A DNA stretch of 64,000 nt from Mycoemilia scoparia. Its lineage: Eukaryota; Kickxellomycota; Kickxellomycetes; Kickxellales; Kickxellaceae. Positions within the stretch are counted from its first letter, which is position 1, and each line of letters starts with the position of its first letter. This document shows positions 32,201 to 43,500 of this stretch, piece by piece. The notes beneath the pieces are model-generated. The model did no database searches, had not been told where the DNA came from, and saw nothing but the letters and a program-made list of their open reading frames with translations. The translations under genes were made by a program, and so were the position numbers. The stretch spans positions 62,001 through 126,000 of the forward strand of contig JANBPU010000029.1 of NCBI GenBank assembly GCA_027575805.1, in the 5' to 3' direction.

Positions 32201-33549
32201 TCTGGTGTTTCTGGTGTTATAAAGCCAAGATTCCGAGACATAAACCAACCGAAATAAAGGGCCATGAAAAACTTTGCAAAGACGGCGCCAAGAATAACGA
32301 CCAAAGAGACGTACAGGATAACATTTGAGATCATACAACCAAAGGAGGCAGTGTCGATATCGCCAACTTTGGTCAAGTCCCTCAAGCATTCCCCAGTGGT
32401 GGGGTTTTCCTTGGCAAAATACATGCTCATATCCTGCCCACGGTACTTTCCTCCCTTGATTTTTTTAATTATCGAAGGCAGCTTGACTTGAGGAAGTAGC
32501 CAGTCTAGCCTTGAAAGGTCGAGTACAACACCGTTATACACTATCATGTCCTTCTTTTTGTTCATGATGTCGTCCCATGAATAGTAAACCACTTTCTTGG
32601 GCTGCCTTTTAAGAGCGCTGCGTTCTTCATTGCTGTTGTGGCAAAATTCCTGGTTGTATGTATCTGAAGGGTCTACCTTGTCGCCTGGGGGTTGGCTAGA
32701 AACCATTTTGCATGGAAAGACATTAGCAACATTGCCATTATCATCAGCAAAGTTATCGGCATACCGAAGAACCTTTTTGCAATTGTCGTTTGGGTTTTGG
32801 AATAGCAGCGACAAGTCCCTGAATTCTGCATTGATGGGGGCGCCCAAGATATTTCCGTCGTCGATTTTTCCGACATCAGGGTGCTTGAACTTTGAAATGT
32901 CGTATGCATAGCCGCCTATTATGACGTTTCCCTTTTTGAGTCCGTTGAATTTTACTCGGTTTTCGGTACCGGAAAGGCCACAGAGCACTTGTTGCAAACC
33001 GAAGGTCAAGAATCCAATTGTGCCCATGATCATTACTATGATACTGACCAAGGCTATCTTTTCCCGCCATGCTGTCTGTATCTGCTTATCTGGTATCCCG
33101 CAGAGCTTCAGTAGAGGTGGTGGAGCCCAGAATGTCACTATTCTTGTATAAACAGTCCATGGGCCAGGAAGCCTATCAAGGAAGCTAGATTTCTCTTCTT
33201 TTTTTAAACCGTTCATTATTGCTTTCCTCCGCGACTTCTTGACCTCTCCTTTCATGGGAGTGTTTCGCCGTCTAAGAGCAGTTCCCTTTTGGAGTTGTTC
33301 ATTTTGTTCTATGCTGCTCATGCTTCCGTTTAGTTTCATATATGTGTAATAGTGTGGGTCACCAGGCTTGGGTATTGGCTGTCGCTCTGGCCTTGTCAAG
33401 GAACTACGTTTCCTAGATGAATCATTCGAATGCAGTCCAGTCTCGATGTCTCCATTTACATTGGTAAGGCTGTATCTCCGAGTTTGTCCGGAGTCGTTTC
33501 GTGCTAAATAGGCTTGCCTTTTTGGAATTTGATTTCTATCTTGATTCAT
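29296..33549 (-). CDS. Chitin synthase, Chs3 type (class IV)
   Basis: A single exon encodes 1417 aa. After a basic N-terminus come a first transmembrane helix (about 164-190), a cytochrome-b5-like region (about 201-400), and a second helix (about 405-436). A cytosolic linker and the GT2 catalytic core follow. Catalytic landmarks are [20 protein letters not shown] (about 832), [31 protein letters not shown] (about 949) and the QRRRW processivity motif (about 991). Several membrane helices follow, then a Ser/Asn-rich tail of about 250 residues. This is the Chs3/class IV architecture; yeast Chs3 is 1165 aa, so the tail and linker here are long. The enzyme polymerises GlcNAc from UDP-GlcNAc into chitin at the plasma membrane. 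It is convergent with pkc1, whose pathway controls chitin deposition in yeast. No intein is seen in it. Confidence 0.96.
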   Translation of the reverse strand: [1417 protein letters not shown]

Positions 33550-35228
33550 CTCTATATCATCCCCTTTGGGTTTACTACAATAAATATATTTTGTGTTTGT
33601 GCTTAAAATATATAGTCACTGTATATAACTCAATGGCCAAAACCTAACTAATATTAAAACAAACCACAAGCCAATGACTATAATGATATAAAAACAAATA
33701 AAGAAAATTGAAGATGTAAAAAGAATTTGAAGTGGAGTAATAAGGATATAAATGGTATTTGTATCGTAGATAAGTAGTAAAATGGCGGGGAATTAGAACT
33801 ACTACCACCACTACTACCACCGATACTATTATCATTGCTACAGCTGACATTAGTTACTGGGCTTGCATTATATTCAAAGAAAACCTATTAAGTAGTTTCA
33901 AAGCTTCGCCACTATCAAAGAGACGAAATATCGAAAAAGAAAATGATGAAATCAAAACTAAAATCAAGAATATAAAGGCCTTTGATGTTACAGAAATTTG
34001 TTCTTTAGTTTAGCGATGATGATTTGCAAGGGTGTCTATGGCACTAATCAAAGGCCTGTCTGTTGATTTCAAGTAGAAAGTTGGCCTTTGCACCAACTCC
34101 ATATAAAAAGCGACCAAGTAGTAAATCAATCCTGGTTAATGCCATGCGACCTTTATAAATTTAACTTTGAACCTTTAAAATGGCCAATACTTAAGGGATG
34201 GGCATCAAATGGATCTGTACGTCCAGTCCAAATGGAACCGTGTAACCTAATTAGCGGACTACCGAAGTATTGATTAATTTTCGAAGATATAAAGACCTTT
34301 GGAATGGATTCTGTTTATACCAAGAGGGGAGTACAGAATTTCAAATAATGGGTTATTTATGCGACAAAAAGCTACAAAATTATATTTATTTGATATGAAT
34401 GCTCTGTGATGTGACTTGATCCAATGTCTTTGTGTATGGCTATAGAACATCTTCACCACCAGACTCAATCAAAATCAACGGCTTGTTTTATTATAGCAGC
34501 TACAATTTTAACATGACATGATATTGGAAAATGATAAAGTAGTTTAATATGTTAGAGTGCTTAATATGCCAAAGAAGTGGCGTCCTTATAGTATGTTATT
34601 TTTGGTCAATTCACTACTTTCATTGCAAAAAGCACAATATCCTCAGTGGCTTTCCTTTACCAAAGAAAATGCTGTTATTGATTGGAAATGGGATACGGAC
34701 CTTGGTATTCTATGCAAAAAGTCAAAGTGCCCGCTTTGACATTACTACAACTAAAGATAGAAAATATATCATCCATGAAGTATATTGCCAGCAAGAGTTA
34801 AGTACCTATCAACGACCAAGCATAAAGCTTCTCTTTAAAATTTAACTAAATTGAGTTTCTTGCTTTATAAAAATCGCTGTTTATTGGATTGCCTTTATTG
34901 ACTTGTCATTAAGAAGCAAGATAGATTTGATATTATAATAAGTTTATGAAACCACTTGTAAATTTTGTCACCTTTTAACAGCTCTATGGATCATAATTTT
35001 TGAAGGATGAATTTTGGTGGCAACTGATTATAGGGTCAATCGCAGCCAAATGGATGTCCAGTTTTACTAGTAAACTTTCACCCTTCAAAAATTATTACCC
35101 CTATGACTAGATAGTTTGTTTGATAATATATACATTTTTATATATAAGAACTTTAATGATTTATTTTTTATATAGGAAAAATTATCTCTACTATTAAAAT
35201 AACCACAATAATTTCATCAAAACTATTT
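33550..35228. other. Intergenic with one MITE-like element
   Basis: Contains an ACT/CTACCA triplet run near 33800-33821 and MITE copy E at 34986-35104. Short ORFs near 34549-34845 show no recognisable similarity. Confidence 0.5.
34986..35104. mobile_element. MITE-like element, copy E
   Basis: Termini ATGGATCATAATTTTTGAAG and CCTTCAAAAATTATTACCCC are inverted repeats. Its interior (GCAGCCAAATGGATGTCCAG, TTTTACTAGTAAACTTTCAC) is nearly identical to the reverse complement of copy F at 62016-62135. It is non-coding, about 119 bp. Confidence 0.8.
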
Positions 35229-36630
35229 TTAACGAGATTTTCGTTTTCTCTTGCTATCCGATTTCACCGTAGCCATATCATGCCACATCTCCTCAGCTTC
35301 CTCTTCCTCGGTCTTCTCAGAACTCCAATCTACCACAACATTCGTCAATCTCTGCTTGAGATAAACTTTATGACGTAGTTTGTGGTTGGCACTATTGGTC
35401 TCATGTAGCCGCAAAAATCTATCCAAGCCAACAGTAGCTAACAAGCTACCATCCCTGTTCAGACACATGGATGTAACAGTACCGGCAAATCCCTTGAGCT
35501 GGCCAATTTCTTTTCCAGTTCTGATATCCAAATGACCAACCTTTCCCGTCGTATCAGCATAAAATACGTCATTTCCGGTGGGTGACACGGCCAGATTCCT
35601 TATAGGGTAGTCTCCAAATTCCCAATCCTTTACAGGACGTCTGCCTGACTTTGCGTCATATATGCGAATCTGCTTATAATTTGTACTGACTATGAATTTG
35701 GTGAGGTCGCCTGGCTGCGTGGCATTATCGGAGTCAAGGAACCAGGCATCGGTTATCCACACTGGTACGCGAAGCCCAAGGAAATCTGGTTCAACATTTT
35801 CGGATTCAAACAATGGTTTTGTGCTCTGTGGTTTTGCCCATGGCCAACTCTTCTGACTAGCTGTTTCTGGAATAGAGTATTCAGAGGCCAATCTCTCGAT
35901 ATCCCAAAGTCGCAGCTCATGTTCTTGCCCACCAACTATAAAGGCATTAGGACATTTATGATGAGCTCTCATTACATTGATGTCAAATGGAAGTTGAATC
36001 AATGTTGGATTGTCACTATCGTCCCATCTCTGATATCTAACTCTTCCCAAATTAGTGCAGGTCAAAAAGTGTTCTGGAGTCACATTGATGCCAACATATT
36101 TCTTTTCTGTAATAAAGTGTCCGTTAATCCGTATTTTTACTGATTGCTGAAAGTCTTGATCCAGATACGTGTGTCTTGTTTTTCCAGTTGGCAATTCAAT
36201 CGCTTCAACAGTTCCATCTCTACGAGCAACACCAACTAGTTTTGATAGTGAATGATTATCACCTTCATCCAAAGATACCAATTGCGATGTAGCTTGTATT
36301 TCTCGCTTTCTATCGACAGTGCCGTTTAATATTTTGGTTTTTACACCACCGGCAACTTGTGTATCTTTGTTGTTGGTGCTCTTTTTGGACTTTTCGGGCT
36401 TTTCGGCATCCTTTTCATCAGGCTTTGTCTTGGCCTTTTTTGCGGCCAATGCTCTAACCTGTTCGTAGCTTACATTGAGGTCCAAGTCGATAGCTATAAT
36501 GTCATAAGTATTGAAAAAATTTCTTATTAATGACAATTCATGGCTTATAACCAAATGTAATACATGAAGGGTTGTTGAATTTGTAATTACCTTTGAACAA
36601 ACCAGCCTCGTCACTAGTATAAACCCTCAT
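35229..36630 (-). CDS. nsa1: Ribosome biogenesis factor NSA1/WDR74
   Basis: Exon 1 is 36591-36630 (MRVYTSDEAGLFK) and exon 2 is 35229-36493, joined over a 97 nt intron with exact frame; 434 aa. The N-terminus matches the Nsa1/WDR74 start. Other family blocks are LWDIERLASEYSIPE, WITDAWFLDSD, FIVSTNYKQIRIYDAKSGRR and the strongly conserved GTVTSMCLNRDGSLLATVGL followed by DRFLRLHE. The C-terminus is a Lys/Arg nuclear signal (SKRKRKSR), and a charged Lys/Glu-rich insert lies near residues 30-65. The protein is a beta-propeller of the nucleolar pre-60S particle, removed by the AAA ATPase Rix7/NVL. The unspliced frame would start with unrelated intron-derived text, so the two-exon model is preferred. 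Confidence 0.92.
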
Positions 36631-37362
36631 ATCAACCTATGTATGTATATATATATATATGGACTGGAAGGTAATGGCTATTCGACCTTAGAGAGATTAT
36701 GAGGGAAAAAAGGGGTGGACACGTTAGTAATAATTCTAGGTGACGGATCAATTTTATTGTCTAATACAAGACATTTTATTTTTTCTAAAAATACTAATCA
36801 AATCTGGGATCAAAGGCTTTGTAAAAATTGGGATTTGAACATGAGTTGTAATCTTTTCATTGATAGTTGGGATCTCCATTTGATGGATATAAAATAGAAT
36901 CAGACTGCAATCCTTGAATGTAAAAAAGAAGCCAAAATATTTATGTTGAAGTACACAATAGTAAAGTAAATGATCCTAGATGAATGTCATTAAGCGATGA
37001 AATAAGCTTATGACGGAAAGATCAACATATATATATCTTGGTATGGATCAGAGATATAAAACCAAGCAACAAGCAACGCAACATCAATCTATTTCCTTCT
37101 AGCAAAGATGTGGATAGACCTTATTCAAATGAGCTATATCCATTAAAGCCAACAGTGTTTTAGAGGGGAATATTCAATAACAATGATAGATACACACATA
37201 CGCAAGTAAACATGTAAATGTAAATTCATGGGATCATACACAGCATAATTTTTTTGATAATTTCAAAATCCATTCAAATTGTGAAAATTGATATTACGGA
37301 CTTTAAAAACCCTGGATTATGTATATATGAATTGCAAACCACAAATACTGTAGTGAGGAAAT
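36631..37362. other. Intergenic, no gene seen
   Basis: AT-rich, with a short TA run near 36648-36660 next to the nsa1 start. No element or ORF is supported. Confidence 0.45.
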
Positions 37363-38291
37363 TTAGAAGCGAAGCTTAGTGAAGAACCACTTGTTCTTTC
37401 CGGACAAGTATCTCTGCTTCAAGGTCTTCTTGAGCTCTTGGTTAAGAGTCTTGCGCTCGCTGGGAACATCAGAAAGCTTGGTACCGACAGTCTCCTTGAT
37501 GTTGTCCAATTCAATACCATAGCGAGTTGGCATAAGGTGGTTGTAGTTGATGACGCGAACAAAAGACTTGACGCGAGAACGCTTCTCAACTCTGGCTTTG
37601 CCCATTCTCTTGGTAACCTTAAGAGGGTAGCGTTCAATACCAACAACGAGGGCGTGTCCGTAGGGGCGCTCCTTGGTACCTTCGTCAACGTTCTTGACAA
37701 TGACGGCCTTCTTACCGGCGTAACGGCCTTGGAGAACAATTACGACCTATAAAGATTGAAGTAATTTGGCGTATTAGCAAATATTCAAAGTAATATAACG
37801 AGTAATTTGGAAAGGAATATATATTACAGGTTTGATATTTTTGATTTGGTTGTGGGGAGAGGGACTTAGTAGTGAATTTAAATACGGAAAATGCATTTTC
37901 ATTCAGGATAGGAATTTAAGGCATTTTAGATTGCTTTTCTCATTTTGGTGGTTGGATAGGAGGTGGAGAAAGGGAACGGGATATTGGCTAATATTCATGG
38001 TATTGTTAAAATGATGAATTGGTCTTTATATGTTGACACAACAACCACTTTAGAAGTGACAGGCTTTATCGCGATTTAAAAATGGGTGTTGCATTTGCAA
38101 AGCGGGGGATTAAAGATTCGCCTTTTTATCAAATGCTACGAATTTCATGGTTTTGGGAATGAAATTGAAACGGGGGGTCAAGCGCCAGGGATATTCACAT
38201 CCATCAGGATACGCCTGGTCTCGTGTTCTGGTATGGTGGATGGACATATTATGAAGTTACTTACTTTGCCTGGCTTCAAGAATTTGGGCAT
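37363..38291 (-). CDS. rpl27: 60S ribosomal protein eL27
   Basis: Exon 1 is 38265-38291 (27 nt, MPKFLKPGK) and exon 2 is 37363-37746, separated by a 518 nt intron with GTAAGT donor and TATAG acceptor. The joined product is exactly 136 aa, the standard length of eL27. Conserved text includes VVIVLQGRYAGKKAVIVKN, GIERYPLKVTKRMGKA, RSRVKSFVRVINYNHLMPTR and the C-terminal KNKWFFTKLRF. It is a component of the large cytosolic ribosomal subunit. A long first intron placed a few codons after the start is typical of ribosomal protein genes in fungi. Confidence 0.96.
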
Positions 38292-38873
38292 TTTGTGTAT
38301 ATTTATAGTGGATGCCTTGGTCCGTAAAGATGTGAGGAAGAGGACGTTCCTATATTGGCAGGGATGAATCCATATAATATTCGCCTCTCATCAACCCAGC
38401 CTAGTGTGCATGTTTTCACATCTTTCACCAAATTGCCCTCAGCCATTCACAGTTTTGCTGGAAACACAAAGCAGGACAGCAATGGTACTATAGAGTTGAT
38501 TACCCATCCTAATCAATCTAAAGATTTAATCAGTGATCGAAACATTGGTTAGCCCAGATATTAGTATAAATATTTGCGTCTAGACTGGCTTTATTTGAAT
38601 TGACCTGTAACAGCCAGCCATAATCCTGCTACTAGGATACAAGAGTTGCTCATCAACTCCAAACACATGTCTGATAAAGTACACGACAATACGCGCCACA
38701 GTAATAATAGTGCGTTAGGACTGACAAGCAAATTGTAAGACAGTCTTACAGAATGACATATAGTTTATTGAAAAAGTATCACATTACAAATGGTGGCAGT
38801 AAATAAATATAGAAAGAATCGTATTCTGCACTAACTAATCTCATGACTGTTGATGGGATAGTGTGTCTAATAG
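38292..38873. other. Intergenic between rpl27 and the I9-like gene
   Basis: The rpl27 promoter should lie here. Nothing else is recognisable; short ORFs have no family signature. Confidence 0.4.
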
Positions 38874-39368
38874 TTAGTTCTCAATGGGATCGATCGATAT
38901 AGTCTTGTCCTCTTCAACGACCTCGATTTCTGGGCGCTTCTCTACTTTAGCAAGGGTGTCTTGGTCGAAGGATGCCAAATACATGAAGGTGTTTTCGAAG
39001 ACCTTCTTTACTCTGTTGGTGCACTTCTGGGTTTGGACGCTTTGGCTATCATCAGAAGGAGGTTTGACATTTTCAGTACCAATAACTGAGCCGAGCCACT
39101 CAAGATGCTTGTCTAGTTTCTCTTTGGGCTGCTCCTCAGTCTTGCTTCCGCTCTCAGCAGTGACTGTGTCCTGCTTCTGGGATATAACCACAATGTAGTC
39201 CTTGTAAGCGACGTTGTTGGTGGTGCAGGCAGAAGTGTCTTGGCCGCTCATTATGTGATTAGCGCGTGTAGCAATTGAAATTGAAGAAAATGTGGAAAGT
39301 AGAAAAAGGGCGAGAAGAGATATATGAAGGTATGAAAAGAAGACCGAGTTCCTTTGAAATATATACAT
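38874..39368 (-). CDS. Secreted inhibitor-I9-like protein (peptidase propeptide fold)
   Basis: A single exon; the frame is open further upstream, but the ATG at 39368 gives a proper signal peptide (YLHISLLALFLLSTFSSISI), so I start there for 164 aa. The mature part fits the inhibitor I9 fold of subtilisin propeptides and yeast Pbi2: YKDYIVVISQK as the first strand, KLDKHLEWLGSVIG as the first helix, FENTFMYLASFDQDTLAKVE and the terminal EIEVVEEDKTISI. No subtilisin catalytic domain follows, so this is a stand-alone protein. It may inhibit or chaperone a secreted or vacuolar subtilase. The assignment is by motif pattern. Confidence 0.75.
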   Translation of the reverse strand: MYIFQRNSVFFSYLHISLLALFLLSTFSSISIATRANHIMSGQDTSACTTNNVAYKDYIVVISQKQDTVTAESGSKTEEQPKEKLDKHLEWLGSVIGTENVKPPSDDSQSVQTQKCTNRVKKVFENTFMYLASFDQDTLAKVEKRPEIEVVEEDKTISIDPIEN

Positions 39369-40585
39369 GGCTTTTGTTGGCGTGTGTGAGGGGTATTCGA
39401 AAGTCTGCTGCTGACGCAAGTGTGTAACTAGTTTAGAGCGAAAGAGCAATGGTGTAAAATATATGGCGATCGACTGAAAAGCGTATATTTTACAGCTGAA
39501 GCTTGGCAAAGCTTAGGTGTGTGATGTGCAAGGACTAGGGTGGTAAACTTGGGAAAGTAGAGCGATGACAGCCTTTGGCGCAGTCGGGCATGCTTCCAAC
39601 ACTTAAAGTGCTCTATTGGCCAATAGAATGTGAGACATATTAAAGGCGCTTGGGATTATTCTGAATCAAAGGAAATATAAAGCATGCAGCCAATCCAAAG
39701 GGTGGCCAAAATTCAAAACTTAATAGTAAAGAGAGATAGATGCCATTTTTGAGGGGAGGAGAGGGTCTAGAAGCAAATAAAGGGGGTGATAGTCTTGTAA
39801 CTCATGCGCTACCCTTGATCATTACAGAAATGTCCAATGGGCCACACCTTAAGCACCTCAACACCATAAAGTAAGCGGCTATTGCAACAGGATGGAATGA
39901 CATAGCCAACCGAGAACATCAGCAATCAAGTTTACTTTGGTTTGGAATATTAACACTTTGCAAGGTGATTTGAGGGTAGTATGGTTCATCGCATTGGATA
40001 TCTTTGCATGTTAGATGTGCACTGGTGTGTTATTTCCACTTTACTGAGAGAGATATTTGCGCACAATTGTTTATTAAAGCATGGATTTCTATTAAATATG
40101 AATTCAGCAAGCATTCGATGTCGTAAGTATGAGATGTATGATTGATGGTTGACACAGATATGTCTCTGTGAAGTTGGACCAAGCTTGTAAGCACTGTCTT
40201 TCAAATAAGCTAAAGTAAACAATCATTGGTGAGGCAGCCATTTCAATGATTTTATAGTTGAAAAAGCAATTGAACAAGTAAATATTTATTTTGGATTAAG
40301 GGTATACTGGACTGGTATATCTATTCAATTTTGCTCCTCAATTGACACCACCTTTGGTGGATACGTCATAAACTAAAGAAAATTTAATAACATCAGAACT
40401 GTCTATAGAAAGAAACCCATAGCCGAGAGTATTGGCATTGGTTTTGTTTTATATCAAAGAGCAAGTACATACTTTAGCCCTTTACTTACTGGAAGGCAAA
40501 AGGTAGTAGGCATTTGAAAACTCACTTCTAAAACTTCTGCTGATAATTTACTCGCTATCGTTTGTTACCTTTCTAAGTATTGGCA
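39369..40585. other. Intergenic, divergent promoters of the I9-like gene and ufd2
   Basis: No gene or repeat recognised in about 1.2 kb. Confidence 0.4.
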
Positions 40586-43500
40586 ATGGTAAGTGTCCAT
40601 ATTTAATGAACAAAATTCCAATTCATTAATATAACCACATTTCTCAATGTATTTGGTCTATCCTGGATAGGACTCAGTCGAATTTAGTAGATGGCAGGAC
40701 AATGCCTTTTCAAAGATTTTGAACGCCACTTTAAAGGTAGGTAAAGAATTCCATGTTAAGCATAGACCTACATTACTGGCGGCTGGTACCAATGTTAGCA
40801 GAAATATAACCATTATAAACAAAATTACATTCATTTGATTCCCATGGCACATATAGCCAAGCCCAAAACGCGCCAATAGGTATTTGATTGAAGATGATTC
40901 TCTAGTTACTAGTGAAGGTATAGAAAATGCAGCACACCAGGGAGCATAGTGCCAAATCTATCATTTTAGTATATATGCTTTTATATAAATTTGATCAATG
41001 CCTAATTATCAAGCTCTATCAATATGATATATAGGAGAAGAGAAATTTATCACCATTGACAACCTTGACTCGGCGCTATTTTGCTGCATAACAAGTGGCG
41101 GTCCATATGGAGGAATCCCTCCCATGCTGTATATTTTGAGATGCTTCAAAATTGCATCCGAGGTTCTAGAAAACATACAAGGAGGACGCGGCAAAAACAT
41201 AGAGCAGGCTGTACGTGAAGCCCGTATTGGCATCCTCGAAAAATCTAGGGATGTATTTCTGGAGTACTTTATAACTATACTCCAGGATCCAAGTGCATTT
41301 CCCTCTCCAAATGAATCTCCAAATCCAGAAGTCGATTTTGTTCAGCTAATCCTTAACCAAGGCAAAGATGGCGTTGAAGAACTTCCCCCAAGATTTGTTG
41401 AAATACTGTTTGATAAGCTTTCTAATGGACATTCAGACCTAACTACTATATCTGTGCTTATCCTTCGGACCATATCAGGAATTGCTAACCAGATTACTGA
41501 TTACCCTGGAAATATACACGCCTTGCTTGACATTGTGAGCGAATTGATGGCCAACAAAGTGATTTCGACTGCTGTAGTTCAGGATCCATCATTTGCGCTT
41601 TCTAATGTAACTGTGCTCGGAAAGCCAGTAGCAAAGAAGATGGAAACCGACACCACCCTGGGTCCTCTGCTGAGCGTTAGTGCATACCCTGGCGACAATC
41701 CACAAATAATCAGCGCCTTCTTTTCAGGCCTAAACGATCATGTCGATGGCGAAAGCATTGACGACGATGCAGATATCAGGCAGGCTTCCGCACAGTTCAA
41801 CACACTGAGAACAGCGACCAGTATGCTTCAGCGCAGATACTTTGAGATATTCAACATGCTTGTTAGATCATCAGAGGTTATTCGTAATGGCGTTATGATA
41901 TATTTTGCTAGAATTGCGGCAGCAAATACCAGTCGTAATGGAATTAAGGTTGATCTTAAAACGATGGCTGGAGATGGCATTATGGATAATCTTTCGTCTA
42001 TAGTGCTTCACTTTTGCGACCCATTCACAAATGATATAAGATTGTCAAAGATTCCTAAGGTGAACTCTGAGTGGGTAAGACAGAGAGCCTTTAAGATCAG
42101 CGGCGTTGGTGAAGTCTGGCGTGAGATGGTGCGCGTTTGTGCTGACAAAACATCGGCAGATACTTGGGACACTGCATCTGAAATCGAATATGTTAAGCCC
42201 AACTTTATATCGGAGTGTTTCTTTATCTGCTCACATGTATTACATATTGGTACAATTGCCACTCAAAACCAGTTCAACAACTTCCTTAGACAGCACGATG
42301 ATTTCGCCCGAGAACTCAAACGGATTAAAAGCCAAGGGCAGTTGTCTAATGGCCAATCCGGTCCAATGTTTGAATTCATGCTGAAGCGTTATGAAACCGA
42401 GTTCAAAAGACAAAGACAGTACCGCGCTGCGCTAACAGCTCAAGTTCTTGATCCGGAAAGACTCCGCAATACCCTACAGTTCTATAGGTTCTCTATGGCC
42501 TACACCCTTTCACTCATTGACCCCAATCTGACTATTGCTAACCTGACCAGTGCCCAATCAATCAATCTTCCTGATGAGCAAGAGCTCTCCAGAAATAGCA
42601 GGAACCTCGAGTACCTCCCAGATTTTTTGATCGAGGATCCTGCCGACTTTCTTCTGTTTGTCATCCGCAATGCTCCAGATGTCCTATACAGCGAAGGATA
42701 TTCGACATTCCCAGATACCCTAAACACTATTATACCAGCATTTATCATTACTCTTCTTTCTCGTCCAGGTCTGATAAGAAATCCTTATCTAAAGGCAAAG
42801 CTTGTAGATATCTTGCACATGCTCACATATAGGCCACCAGAAGAGGATGATGATTATGTATCTACCTTTGTCCCATTAAATATCCAACCAAGACTTAACC
42901 TCCACCCTATTATTGGCCGATTCCATAGTATACTGGATACTAATTCACTGGCAAGACAGTATCTAATTCCCGCTTTGCTTCGTTTCTACGCAGACATCGA
43001 ACAAACTGGCGCATCGTCCCAATTCTACGACAAGTTTAACATCCGCTATCATATTGCGAGAACCTTGAGGACCTTATGGTCAAAACGCGCCAGCTACGCA
43101 ACAGCCACATTTGATTTCTTTGGGCGTGGTCAAGCCGAACATGATCATGGCAGTGCTATGCAGGGATCTGGCAAAGTTCAAACATCTACTGGTTCTTTAG
43201 CTCAGGATAAGTCAGTCATTGACCAGTTTGTTGCTCGCCTTATGACCGACACTACTTATTTGCTTGACGAGCTTCTCAGTAAATTGGCGGAAGTACATAG
43301 ACTAGAGTCAGGAAGAGCCAGTGAGTCACCAAATAGCGGTAGTGCGCAAGCAGAAAGCAACAACGACGAGCAGTCTAACGACCAAGACCGACAGAATCAA
43401 GAGGATGGAGGAGGCAATGAAAATCCTGAGGAACAAGGCCCGGATAGCGATCCAGCAAGACAGTTGGCAGCAGCCGAGAGACATGTGCAATCATACGTTT

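Noticed and set aside
34549..34845. Two overlapping plus-strand ORFs between the chitin synthase and nsa1
   Set aside because: Their translations are Cys/Phe-rich and random-looking, with no domain, and they compete with each other.
36820..36860. A possible tRNA T-arm (GGGATTTGAAC on the plus strand)
   Set aside because: The flanking bases do not pair into a T-stem, and no acceptor or anticodon arm can be drawn. I found no tRNA or rRNA gene in the window by eye.
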